Positions 1-10,087 are shown, numbered from the stretch's first letter. The stretch is 64,000 bases of DNA from Zerene cesonia (GCF_012273895.1 NC_052128.1:682001-746000); one strand, 5' to 3'. Numbers and translations are program-made. The notes: generated by a model not told the origin, from the sequence alone.

Positions 1-48
1 NNNNNNNNNNNNNNNNNNNNNNNNNNNNNNNNNNNNNNNNNNNNNNNN
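1..48. other. Assembly gap
   Basis: Run of N at the window edge. It hides the C-terminal end of the Harbinger transposase, the left end of element C, and probably the first exons of its MADF gene. Confidence 0.99.
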
Positions 49-1967
49 ATAGCTCCATCTTTTAAAAAATAATCCCCCAATTCCTTTCTTATTTCTTTTG
101 CATTGTCAGGAGACCGACGTGGACAGTTTCTTAATGGTTGTAACGTTTCATAATCATCTCTTAAACTATCACTTTCACTTACATGAGAACAGTAAGACTC
201 TGAATCTTCTCTTAAATAGTTGTGCAAGTGAGTGATCGTCATTACTATAACTGCTGCTTTATCTGGTTCTACCATAAGTGGTTTCCTTAGAACTCTGAAG
301 ACTTGTGCCATTATACCAAAAACGTTTTCAACAACTCGACGTGCTCTGCTTAAACGATAGTTGAACACTCTTTCAAGTACCTTTCGCATGTGTTTGGCCA
401 GGAAACGGTTTCATCCTATTTTCGGTCAATGCAAATGCAGAGTCACCTAGTAAATAATATGGTATATCTTTACTACGTCCTTCCAAAGGTGTCGGAGTGG
501 GCAAATTCAATTCACCGCTTACCATCAAAGAGTGTAGTTTAGTATTCTTGTATACTCCACCATCAGATATTCGGCCCTGACAACCGACATCGACAAATCT
601 AATCTTGTAATGAGCATCGGCCAAAATAAATAACACAATACTGAAATTGCCCTTATAGTTGTAAAATTCAGTACCACTGTTAAATGGCGCCTGTAAAATT
701 ACATGTTTTCCATCCACTGCACCGATGCAATGAGGAAAATTCCATAACTCGTCAAATGCATCAGATATCTTTAACCACTCTTCAGGGCTGTTCGGCAACT
801 GAAAAAAAAACAAATATATAGATTTGATTATGTCACTAACTGTACAATAAAGTGTTTACATATATTTATAGCCTGTCTTGTTTGGTTTTCAGGAAGATAA
901 TAATGCTGCCATTTTCGACCAACCGTCTACCGTACAAACTACCGATGGGCCTCCTTCTCCGACTAATGCGTCCCCGAGGCCTCCGATAAAACGCAAATAT
1001 GATCCAAAACTTGCCATGTTGAAGGATGCATTTGGTATTTTAAAATCAGCGTCGACCAAGTCAAATCAAGACGACGAGATTGGCACGTTTTGTAAATTTT
1101 TAGAGAGTAAATTGAGAAGTTACGATCATCGCACGAAAAATTTGGTACAACAGCGTTTATGTGATATTGTATTTAAGGCTGACGCAGGATATTTTAGTAA
1201 CAATCAACAATATGGTTACTACACAAGTCAGCCCCATAATTATTATACAACACGGTCAGAAACAGCTTCACAGGATACGATTTAGTCATCAGCACATTCA
1301 CCGGCAATACCTAGTACATCTCAAGCTGATATTGGTGAAAACAGTCCAAGTAACGTATCGCAGTACAGCGAGGATTCTTTTGATATCAGTGACTACGTTT
1401 AATTGTACCTACCTACTTCTATTTTTACTTTGATTTGTATGAAACCTTTTATTAATTAATACAATAAAAAATAAAAAGCATTTATTTCGGGCATTGCCCA
1501 TATAGTGTTAGTAACAATGATTAAATTAACAATAAAACATTTCTTACCTTCACATTGTCTTTCAGTCCATTGGTAATAGCTTGACAGACTTCGGGGATAA
1601 ATTTGCTGATTGCCTGTTTTGAGATTTTAAATAAGAATTGCAGGCTTGTGAAACTATCACCTGTTGCCAAAAATCGTAGCGTTAATGCTAATTTATCTTG
1701 AGCCGATATAGCTTTTCGAAACGTTGTGTCCTTTTTTTGTATTGCTCGCAGAACCAAATTATACAAATATTCAAAATTAGATGAAGACATTCGCAGAAAG
1801 TTTTTATAATGTATACTTAATTCCTGAGATCTGAGTTGTAACACCAATGAATTCGAACGTCTTTTCTTGTAAAAGTCGGATTCCCAAAAGCGAGGAGGGT
1901 TTCTGTAGTTTTCGAGAAGATAATCATATAAAATATATGCTGCACTAGCCACTAATGGTGACGACAT
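49..1967 (-). pseudogene. PIF/Harbinger transposase (HARBI1-like), element C, two exons, frameshifted
   Basis: DDE nuclease that cuts and pastes a Harbinger element, normally with the help of a separate DNA-binding partner. Exon 1 is 1967-1548 (140 codons: helical N-terminal domain including KAISAQDKLALTLRFLATG). The donor reads AAG/GTAAGAA. The 749-bp intron ends TTTTTTTTCAG and exon 2 begins at 798 with the TTGCCGAACAGC codons, phase 0 on both sides. Exon 2 shows the three acidic catalytic positions of the family: D in GAVDGKH, D in LLGDSAF, and E in RARRVVEN. The frame breaks by one base somewhere near 375-395, after KPFPGQTHA; in the shifted frame the protein stays open from RVFNYRLSRARRVVEN to the gap at 49. 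I therefore call it a recently broken copy: catalytic residues kept, one indel. The C-terminus lies in the gap. A sequencing error at the indel cannot be excluded. Confidence 0.88.
893..1402 (+). pseudogene. Last exon of the Harbinger MADF/BESS partner gene, element C
   Basis: Harbinger elements usually encode a second protein with a Myb or MADF DNA-binding domain, which brings the transposase to the element ends. This exon follows a good acceptor (TTTGGTTTTCAG, AG at 891-892) and reads EDNNAAIFDQP onward. A BESS-type segment follows (QDDEIGTFCKFLESKL ... NLVQQRLCDIVF, about 1068-1176), then a Q/Y/S/T-rich tail. A TAG at 1283-1285 stops it, but the same frame continues sensibly (SSAHSPAIPSTSQAD ...) to a TAA at 1400-1402, so the TAG looks like a nonsense mutation. 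The MADF domain itself is not here; it should be in earlier plus-strand exons to the left, in the gap. The exon lies wholly inside the intron of the minus-strand transposase (799-1547). Confidence 0.75.
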
Positions 1968-2289
1968 GTTCGCTCACAGTTCGCAAGAGGACTGTGGAGC
2001 ACGCCTGTTTCTATTGCACATGCGCGTCACGTCTCCATGTGAGCGGTTGCAGGAGCGCGGAGCGCAAAATGTTCGCGAACATAATGGATACCCGGCTTTA
2101 TATGCGGTGAATGGTTTGTTGCGAACAGAAGTAAATATTGGTCGGTTTTCGGAGTTGTAAATAAATACTCGTGTTTTTGCAATCATTACTTTTTATTCAT
2201 ACTTTAGCTATTTCTTAAAGTTTCTTATCTAAGTCATTCAAAACTGATATTTGTGTGGTGGTGTTGGTAAGGAATTCCTATTTATTTTA
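1968..2289. other. 5' flank of transposase C and right end of the element
   Basis: Non-coding. It begins right upstream of the transposase ATG, is locally GC-rich (1970-2110) and contains the near-palindrome TGTTCGCGAACA (2070-2081). The right terminus of element C should be here, but the left end is in a gap, so I could not match inverted repeats or a target duplication. Confidence 0.4.
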
Positions 2290-2645
2290 ACCATGGAGGA
2301 GATTCCTCCAGATCCCCCTTTTTTATGTCATCGTCAGCAATGGAGCTGGTGGGTCGCCTGATGGTAAGCGATACTACCGCCTATGAACATTTGATGAGGC
2401 GTAAAGTCGATTGCAGACCTTACGCCTCTACAAATGGATTGCCAACTTCAAATTGGAAAGGAATTAAGAATTGGCGAGATGAATAAAGGAAAGGACTGGG
2501 AAGGGTAAGGACAGGGATATAGGCCTCCAGCTCCCCCACTCGCCGAACGAAACACAGCAGTTTGCTACTTCCCCGGTGCGAGCTGGCCCAATTCGTGCCG
2601 AAGCGTCCTCGACTACCACATATAAAATCAACCCCCTGACCCTCT
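2290..2645 (+). repeat. Dispersed lepidopteran-type repeat, copy 1
   Basis: Contains GGTCGCCTGATGGTAAGCG (2353-2371) and a TTCGTGCCGAAGCGTCCTCG-type segment near 2595-2614. The same blocks occur in reverse at 56190-56500 and, more diverged, at 23705-23880. Non-coding retroposon-like repeat; class (SINE or LINE tail) not settled. Confidence 0.65.
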
Positions 2646-2689
2646 ACCTCCGCCTGAAATTGAGATGTTGGAAAATGTAACCCGCTCTA

Positions 2690-5045
2690 GAGTTAAGCGC
2701 CATCTTGATAAATTGAAATTCACATCTTGTGAATTTCGAGGATATTCGCAATAAGGCCAAAAAAACTTCTCTATTAGATAATCCAAATTTAATTGAGACA
2801 GTCTACATACACCAACTTCTCGAGGACAACGTTAGGCAATACTCAGCTTCTTTGGATAGTGGTCCGTTCATTGTCCACTTGCAAAAAATTTTGAGTGATC
2901 CAGCATCAGGTAAATACGTCCATCCGTGCCATAAAAGTTGGCCAAGAGCCTAGTGTTGAGTTTGTATCAGCTGAACTAAACTCAAGTAATTCTGAAAAAA
3001 CGAGTACAGAATTTGAAAGTGATGTTGATTCATCTTTTCATGACGTTACATTTGCAAGTGATTCGAAAATTGATAAAAGTCAGACATGTATATACTGCGA
3101 TCAAAAGACAAAAAGAAATAAATTAAAGAGATAACCATTGCATGCATGTGAGAAAGAAGAATTTTTTAGGAAGTTAAATGAGGAAGAATCAGCGCAATTA
3201 ATTGAGAAAGTGCAAGATGTAACGAATTCAACGATATATTACCATAAAAAATGTCAGTTGGAATATTCATACAACAAAAAAAAAATACCGTTAAAACGGC
3301 TTGGCGTGATCTTCGTCAGCATTGTATAAAATTACAAACTTCATCAAGCTGTTTTTGAATTATGAAGTTTGTAATTTTATCCAACGCAATGAAAGAGGTC
3401 GATGTTATTTTCTTACCTATCTCCACAGACGCTACATGGACTTTCTCAATTTTAATTTTCTCCTATTGCAGGAAGTAAAAGCAAAAGGAAAAACAATCCA
3501 AAATGTAATCGGCTAGTTCAATCTTTAAGTCAGGATGCTGTATATGGTATATTTAATGGTAAATGTAGAACTTCAAACATATTAAACTTGGAATGTTTCT
3601 TAAAAGCTTAACAAGTAGTCATAATATAATCAACATCATCCACAGATTTGGTCATTGCATTAGCTTTCCAGCAGCGGAGGAGCTATTATATTACACTATG
3701 CAAAAATCTACCATATGTCCTGAAACAATTAAATTAAATCCAAATCTGTATACTGGAGTTGCGTTTGATAATTTTGATAGGTATGTGGAAACTAAAAGTG
3801 GGAAAGACACGTTACACGACACTGTTGGAATAATTTACCAAAACGTCGACTCAAATACTTCTGGTGGATCAGAAACTTCAAATTTGCCTTGTGCCACCAA
3901 TGAAGAACCTGGAACATCGAGAAAGAGACGACATAGAACAATGGAGGTTACTGATGTAGAACCCAGACCATAATATATGAAAAAACCCAAGATGAATGAT
4001 AGTTTACAAATTTCTATTTATGAAGCTGAAGAAGTACAGCCTGTAAATTTACAATTATACAAAAATATTGACATAATTTGGATGCTTAGCCATGCTTACC
4101 GTTTACCAAATCTTCCCATGTGGGTTGGTTATAATTGCTTGATCAATAATAATGAAAATAATCCAAAGCAAGTTGTTTCTTATCTAACTCCAATAAATTT
4201 ATCGCCCACAAGTACATCGGTTGTTTTGGAAACAAAGGAGAATAGCTTACAAATTTGCAATGAAGTTAATCAATCTTGTATTCAAGTAACTTATGATCTT
4301 GTAATTGCCAAAGTAGCGTTACAATTTCAAGCTTTGACCAAAGTTTGACAACCTATTTATTCATTTGGGACCATTCCATATTATGATGTAATACTTGAAA
4401 GCTTTAGGAAAATTTATAGCCGATTACGACTTAATCAACTATTATTGAACTCCATCTAGAAGTGTTCGTAATGGAGATTTCGATCTGTTTTATATTACCA
4501 AAAATCCCGAATTTATTTTTTAACTTTTAACTGTTAAATACTGTTCAACATTATTAAACGTTGCTGAAACTCATCCTAATTTATACGAAGAATTCCAAAA
4601 AGGTTTTTTGGCATCCGAAGAACCAATAAGCCCTTTTCTAAGCAACCAATTGATCTTGTTCTCGAACAAACAATAAACCCTGATGCAGCTAGAAAACTCA
4701 CTGGTATAATACATTTTACGAATTCCATTTCTGCACGTCAACGATGGGCCCGGAGTCATGATATCAGATCCACAATAATCAGTTCAGTGTACAAAGATTT
4801 GGGCCTGCAGAAGGAACAAGACGTTTCAACCGAGCTCACCAATCATGCTATAAAAATTAATGCTAAGCTGTTGCATCAATTTATTGACACTTTTAATTTA
4901 TTTATAAATCCCTTCGACTCACAAGTGCCTTAAGATTTATTAATCAATATTTCATAGGGTAAAGCTGCGTCGGAGCCCGTAGAGAAATTTTTGCTTAATA
5001 TAAAAAAAATGGTGAAACTCAACGACAGAAATTTAGTTCTTAGTT
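2690..5045 (+). pseudogene. Decayed multi-domain gene of an unnamed repeated family
   Basis: A chain of plus-strand reading-frame pieces that look like one long protein broken by stops and shifts. In order: an acidic N-terminal stretch (2729-2950); a cysteine/histidine cluster (CIYCDQKTKRN ... HACEKEEFFRKL ... YYHKKCQLEY, about 3087-3270); a segment with GVAFDNFDRYVETKSGKDTL and HDTVGIIYQN (3593-3973); a segment with IDIIWMLSHAYRLPNLPMWVG (3977-4348); then ETHPNLYEEFQKG (about 4565-4605), QPIDLVLEQTINPDAARKLTG and HFTNSISARQRWARSHDIRS (about 4645-4765), ending with a GKAASEPVEKFLLNI piece near 4960-5000. I associate this motif order with long uncharacterised, multi-copy proteins in insects and cnidarians, probably transposon-borne, but I cannot name the family or its activity. 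Several in-frame stops (for example TAA near 4931 and TAG near 4956) make it a relic. Confidence 0.5.
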
Positions 5046-5527
5046 AAAACTCAAATAGGTGGGGAAGTGGGGGCATGACGGGGACGCGAGGTATGACAGG
5101 GTCACGCACACATACAAGAAACTAGACTCTTGCGAATAGAAAGCAATAAGCCATCGAACCGTCAGTGCGTCAGAAAAAGTGACTGGGAGTGCATGCGTTT
5201 TTTTGTTGACAAACGAACAGCACGTTGAGTGTCTTCTCGATCTAATTTTACGCAGTTAAAAATGTCTTTATTGTAAGGTAATTATGACTACCCAATTTAT
5301 GACTTTTCTCGTATATGGTTGTTAGGGTTGTATACTTTGTTGTGGTATAGTTGGATAAATGTTCAGTTATTATTTTTCTTTTGAGAAATATTTTTTTTAC
5401 TAATTCAGCCTTTGGAGCAACACGGGGCATTGGAAATGGGGCAACATGGGGAAGTAGGTCTTCGTTGAGATACGTATGTTGATAAATAGGTACGTGACTA
5501 ACGTGGTTTTACTTTTCAGGTAAAACA
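5046..5527 (+). other. Upstream region of the pogo relic
   Basis: No gene. Contains G-rich stretches (5059-5108 and 5424-5453) and an acceptor-like TTTTACTTTTCAG just before the transposase ATG. ATGGGGCAA at 5436-5444 recurs as its reverse complement, also about 90 bp upstream of the start, at the better-preserved pogo gene (11388-11396). Confidence 0.3.
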
Positions 5528-6808
5528 ATGGTACGTACATACAAGAAAAAAACTAAAAGAGGAGAGTGGTCATTAAATTTCTATGAAAACAGCTATAATA
5601 AATTCTGAATACGGAGTGCCCCAGACTACTATAGAGCGATATGTTAAGAAAATGAAAGAAGTATTAAGGTTACGATTAGTGTACCTTTGGGCCCTAAACA
5701 ACCTATATTTACAACAAAAGAAGAAGACGAAATGGTGACATATCTAAAACATGGAAGAACGTCTTTTTGGACTTACAACTCTCGATCGGCGACGTCTAGC
5801 ATATCAACTGGCTGTGAAAATAGTAAGACGCACAATTTTAATACTGACGAGCAGAGGCAGGGGTTGATTGGCTCAAAGGTTTCTTAAGGCGTCATCCAGA
5901 TTTATCCATTCGAAAGCCCGAAGCCACATCAGCAGCTAGAGCAATGGGATTTAATAAAGTGGCCGTTAGTAAATTCTAGCAGTTGCTTGGAGAGATTTAT
6001 GAAAAGTATAAGTTAACTCCTGACAAAATATATAATTGTGATGAAACTGATATCTCTGTTGTATCTTAAACCAAGAGGAAAATATTGGCCCTGAAAGGGC
6101 GACAACAAGTAGGCTCGTTATCATCTGCACAACGCGGCCAGTCTATAACAGTAGAAATATGTTTTAACGCTGCTGGAACCTACCTGCCTCCACTGATGAT
6201 TTTCCCGAGACAACGAATGAAACCAGAATTGTTAGATCACGCTCCACCAGGTACTGAAAGTGTTTGCAATGCTCGAGTCTGGGTAACTACTGAAATATTT
6301 TTGACTTGTTTCAAAAAGTTCATCAGATTCTCTGGAGCTACTCGTACTAATCATGTGTGGCTGCTTCTGGTTGGGCATATGAGTCACACTCTAAATTTGG
6401 AAGTAATTGATCTGGCACGTAAAAAAGTTATAATTCTTTGCTTTCCACCTCACACATGACCATGACCATGCTGTTTCGGCCTGGTTGAGATCACACCCAC
6501 GGCGTTTGGTAGCTGTATTTCAGATAAGTGAAATATTTGGAAATGCATACATTCAGGCAGCTACAACGTCTACAGCAATTAACGCATTCAGAAAGTGTGG
6601 CATATGGCCGTATAATCAAAATAATTTTACGGATGCCGATTTCATATCTACTGCAACTACTTATATACAAAATATTTAAAACTCGTCTAGTGTAGAGCAA
6701 TAGAGAGTTTCAGAAGCCGAAGGGCCTCAGTATGAGGTAGTTCCATCTGTGCCTTCAACCACAGTAGCCACGACTGTATCTTCAATGTTCAGTACAATTA
6801 ATATCTAA
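5528..6808 (+). pseudogene. Decayed pogo/Tigger-type transposase
   Basis: Cut-and-paste transposase relic. It starts MVRTYKKKTKRGEWS at 5528, as is usual for pogo proteins with an N-terminal helix-turn-helix. Pieces follow: a VPQTTIERYVKKMKE-like segment near 5617-5660, the FLRRHPDLSIRKPEATSAARA block (5879-5944), the KIYNCDETDIS block with the first catalytic Asp (about 6027-6060), the catalytic core (6085-6459, ending CFPPHT) and a C-terminal piece (6485-6679, FRKCGIWPYNQNNF). At least three frameshifts or stops separate them (TAG in 5979-5981, TAA near 6067, TGA at 6457). In the core the second catalytic site reads LLLVGHMSH where the family has L-x-L-D-x-H-x-S-H, so the Asp is lost. Inactive copy. 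Confidence 0.8.
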
Positions 6809-6823
6809 GGATCTTTTATGTCT

Positions 6824-7203
6824 GATTCCTAAATTCGATGGTGACGTAAATAATTAGAAACTCTCAAAGAGCGTGTACATAATTAGAAACTCTCAAAGCC
6901 CAGAGAGCCCTATTCACGACACATACGTATTTGATTGTATAACTAGTAGAGCTGCCGGTTTGGTAAGCGAGAGAGACGATATTATATGTACCTGGGAACA
7001 TTTAAAAACTGTACTTATTCAACATTTTAGCGACCCTAGGTCGGAACAATGTGTAGCCATTGAATTAGAAAATTTAAAAATAAAAGATAGGTACTTGCAA
7101 TTTTGTAATAGAATACAGCAAACCCGTAGCACGCTCTTTTCTAAACTTAATGTATTATCGGATGAAGGTGTTTAAGCGGCGAAAATGATTATTTATAATA
7201 GTA
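6824..7203 (+). pseudogene. Ty3/gypsy-type gag relic, interrupted by an LTR
   Basis: Reads LIPKFDGDVN near 6831-6860, then YIIRNSQSPESPIHDTY (6876 on), CTWEHLKTVLIQHFSDPRSE (near 6990-7050) and FCNRIQQTRSTLFSKLNVLS. After a stop at 7173 the same frame gives AAKMIIYNS up to 7200, where the next element's LTR begins. This is the capsid part of a retrotransposon Gag, which builds the intracellular particle. Nothing of its pol is seen. A 19-bp direct duplication, about 29 bp apart near its start (TAATTAGAAACTCTCAAAG at about 6850 and 6879), disrupts the frame. Confidence 0.6.
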
Positions 7204-7343
7204 TGTGTAGTGTATGCGCAAACGCATTGGCGTGGCAGTCGCTTACCGGCCGTAAGCGAGTGAGCACGTGTTCTGGTTTTCGCATACATTCACATTGCTG
7301 AGTATCCAATAACGTGTGTTTTATTGGTATTGGAGTCATTACA
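7204..7343 (+). mobile_element. Solo-end LTR of a Ty3/gypsy element with adjacent primer site
   Basis: A 140-bp segment beginning TGTG and ending TTACA, followed at once by AG and TGGCGACGAGGAT (7346-7358), a form of primer-binding site seen beside insect Ty3 LTRs. TG...CA ends plus an abutting primer site define a 5' LTR. It lies exactly where the upstream gag frame stops matching, so it inserted there. I saw no matching 3' LTR in the window. Confidence 0.55.
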
Positions 7344-7360
7344 AGTGGCGACGAGGATAA

Positions 7361-8350
7361 AAGTGAGTACACGCTTAAAATGAATTTAAAATAAAAATAA
7401 ACGAGGGAGTGATTAGGTTGTTAGTGTTTGTTGCCTATCGATTGTTTGTGTGTAACTTCGTTTTAATAGCCTACTAGAAATGGCTAATGTTATAATAATA
7501 TAGTATAAACAAATGAATAATCATTATACATGGAGATACGTACACACGTGATATCTAACCAATTTTAAATTGTCAAAGAAATGATTTAATACGCAAACCA
7601 TATTATTAAATTTTTATTTAATACTTAATAGGCAATTAAGCACATACAACTATCCCTTATTAGATAAGAATGGCCATGCATTTTAACAATATTAAATTGA
7701 AAAGAAAGAAGGTCATGCAATAGTAGGATTCTATGCATACTATAAAATATATATTGTGCAAATGTACGCAACCTAACGCAACCTACCCTGAATTATACTG
7801 ACATAAAATTGCTTTTATACATTTTGAAATACCTAAACAAGTAAGTCTGTGTTATTTCGGTTATTCTATTGTGTTGAACTGTTTAGTAGCTTATTGTATC
7901 TCGCTGGAAGATATTGTCACCTACCCACTTATATTTTAAATTTTGATTTGTATTCACCTACATACTGCGAGTGTAAAAAAAAATAAAAAAAAATAAAAAA
8001 GTAAAATAAATAAATAAATAAATACATAAATAAAAAAAATAAATAAATAAATAAATAAAAACATAGTAGTATGTTTGCACAATTTATACAGAGAATACTA
8101 ACTATCTTAAACAAAGTTTAAATTAATGGCTACACAATGAATATGTAAAGGGCCACGTAAGTTTATAAAGAAACAATGTTAAAGGACTGTTTCTGTTTAA
8201 ATACCATAATCACAAACATATTAGCAAGTCCACGCAATAAATACAACTTACAAAATTTTATACGGCTATGCAGTTGTTACTGTTACTGATTTTCAGAATA
8301 AAAGCCACGCAAAAGTAAGAGTCAATATTTTTATTTCAGGCTGCCCCATA
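7361..8350. other. Leader region between LTR and gag, with low-complexity DNA
   Basis: No coding sequence recognised. AT-rich, with an (AAAT)n-type stretch at 7975-8060. The distance from primer site to gag is long for a Ty3 element, so part of this may be a later insertion. Confidence 0.4.
7975..8060. repeat. (AAAT)n-rich microsatellite
   Basis: Poly(A) runs mixed with repeated AAAT units. Confidence 0.85.
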
Positions 8351-9115
8351 ATGCCTCATGCATCATCCACACTTCCCAACTTAGACAATTTTGATTGTGA
8401 AGGTGATCCGACATCCGTCGGCACCCGCTGGGGTAAATGGAAGAGGGCTCTTGAAATTTACCTATTAGCTGCTAACATCGACACACCTGTAAAGAAACGA
8501 GCTACTCTTCTCCATGTAGGGGGAATAGCACTTCAAGAAGTTTATTATAATTTACCTGGAGCTCATGTTGAAGAAGAAGAAAGTGTCGATGTGTACAAAA
8601 TTGCCCTCGACAAATTGGACAGCTACTTTGCACCAAAACAAAGTCGTATTTACGAAAGGTACCTTTTCCGTCTAACAAAGCAGGAAGAAGGAGAACAATT
8701 TGAACGATTCTTGTTAAGATTGAGAAACCAAGCCGAAAAATGTCAATTCGATAATAAAGAGGAACATATTATTGATCAAATCACTGAGAAGTGTTGCGTA
8801 GTTGAATTAAGAAAAAATTTTAGAATTTGGAGATAAAATTACTTTAGACGAAATTATCAGTAAAGCAAATGCATTAGAAGTTGTAGCCAGGCAATTAGAA
8901 CAATTTAAAATGGTAAATTCAAATAATACGAACAACCCCAACAAATCGGAAATAAATAAAATAGACAACAAGAGAGAATATAATAAAAATATAATAACAA
9001 AAGTGTAAAGTGTACTGTTTATGTCATCAGAAATGGCACACGTGATTTATTAGGTAAAGAGACCGCGATGCAATTAGGATTGCTAAAGATTGGACTTCAA
9101 ATTGAAATGAAACAT
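8351..9115 (+). pseudogene. Ty3/gypsy gag joined to the end of protease by an internal deletion
   Basis: An ATG at 8351 opens a 161-codon Gag frame with LDNFDCEGDPTSVGTRWGKW, then YFAPKQSRIYERYLFRLTKQ and FLLRLRNQAEKCQF. This is the capsid region typical of lepidopteran Ty3 (mag-like) elements. Near 8812-8822 a one-base shift moves the frame; the rest of the capsid tail (EFGDKITLDEIISKANALEV) continues to a TAA at about 9006-9008. Directly afterwards comes YVIRNGTRDLLGKETAMQLG (9021-9080), which is the C-terminal part of a retropepsin-type protease. The zinc knuckle and the protease active-site half are absent, as are RT, RNase H and integrase. Dead copy with an internal deletion. Confidence 0.72.
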
Positions 9116-9154
9116 TAATAGAGTATAATTATTTTATATTTATTTTTTCAATAG

Positions 9155-9295
9155 GTTAAAGAATCAAAACGAACGGGAGCAGGAGCAAATGATGTGCATA
9201 TTCCCAACCTTTGGTATTTTAATTTACTGTTGCCCTTATTTGAGAAAAAAGATGGCCAGTCAAGATGTGGAGTGGACACGCTGTCCAGTGATGAC
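9155..9295 (+). pseudogene. Harbinger MADF gene, middle exon, element B
   Basis: An open exon of exactly 47 codons between an acceptor (TTTTTTCAATAG) and a donor (GAC/GTGAGT), phase 0 at both ends. It reads VKESKRTGAGANDVHIPNLW then YFNLLLPLFEKKDGQSRCGV and ends LSSDD. The SG-type hinge followed by an aromatic L-W-Y block is what follows the MADF domain in Harbinger partner proteins. The phase matches the start of the last exon in element C. I assign it to element B, the element into which A inserted; the MADF-bearing exon that should precede it is not seen and may have been lost next to the Ty3 insertion. Confidence 0.6.
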
Positions 9296-9691
9296 GTGAG
9301 TCCTTACCGTCTACTTAATCATTGAAAATCTTGTGTAGGTACCTACAGTGTGTTAAGGCGAGTAGTGCCGCGAACGACTGTCGCCATAGCATAGGGACGT
9401 TCTAATAGGAAAATTAATAGTGATGTGACATACTCATAACAAAGACTTCACACTAGCGCCGCTTCAAGAAAAAAAGATATCTCTTAATGCAAACACTTTT
9501 GTAATTATGAAATAAATATTTTCATGTCGCTTCTTAAACACCATAAAATCATAAAATACATTTTTAATTATGAATATAAAAATATGATTTTTTAATTATT
9601 AAATAATTATTTTCTTGTCACTCCTTTTATTGCCACTAATTAATTAGCTATGTTCATGTTTGGTAGTAACAATTTTAATCTTTTCTTTCCA
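9296..9691. other. Element B internal or 3' sequence
   Basis: AT-rich, no ORF recognised. On the minus strand the segment just left of element A would continue the B transposase frame for a few codons and then reach TAA, consistent with the transposase 3' end lying here before A inserted. Confidence 0.35.
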
Positions 9692-9720
9692 TTAGGCTGC
9701 CTGTCCACCGGAGCGGAGCG
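9692..9720 (+). repeat. Left TIR and TTA duplication of element A
   Basis: TTA at 9692-9694, then the 26-bp inverted repeat at 9695-9720. It is followed by GGAGC-rich subterminal DNA to about 9890 (clusters at 9710-9725 and 9820-9892), which could be binding sites for the MADF protein. Confidence 0.85.
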
Positions 9721-9969
9721 GAGAAACGGAGAAATATTAACCAATAGGACTGCACAAAATCTCCGCACCTCTTTAGTGGACAGGGAGTTGCGAACTAGTT
9801 TAAAAATTCATACAAAACCGGTAAGCGGAGCGGGGATGCAAGGCAGCGGAGCGGAGAAACGGAGCGGGGAAGCGGAGCGGGGAAGCGAGTGCAGGCGCGG
9901 GCGCCAGTTGCGCCCGCAGTGTGCCGCCGTAGTCCGACCAGTGCGTATGTGACCGACACAGTGAACACA

Positions 9970-10087
9970 ATGGATGAAAAACTTATTGAAAGTGTGAAAA
10001 AGTTTCCGTGCATTTGGAACACATATATACACGAAACAAAAGATGCTGCGTGGGACCAAATAATCATTGAAACAAACATATCGGATG
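9970..10087 (+). CDS. Harbinger MADF DNA-binding protein, first exon, element A
   Basis: The ATG at 9970 opens MDEKLIESVKKFPCIWNTYI then HETKDAAWDQIIIETNIS. This is the start of a MADF (Myb/SANT-like) domain: L-I-x-x-V-K-K-F/Y-P in the first helix, A-W-x-x-I in the second. The exon ends GATG with a donor GTAAAT at 10088, and the rest is in the gap at 10109. In Harbinger elements this protein recognises subterminal repeats and recruits the transposase. The gene starts about 275 bp inside the left TIR, after the GGAGC-rich block, so the block may act both as promoter region and binding site. No defect is visible in this exon. Confidence 0.72.

Noticed and set aside
9650..10079. Overlapping ORFs on both strands at the left end of element A
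   Set aside because: Products of GC-rich subterminal repeats; only the MADF frame at 9970 has a domain and splice donor.
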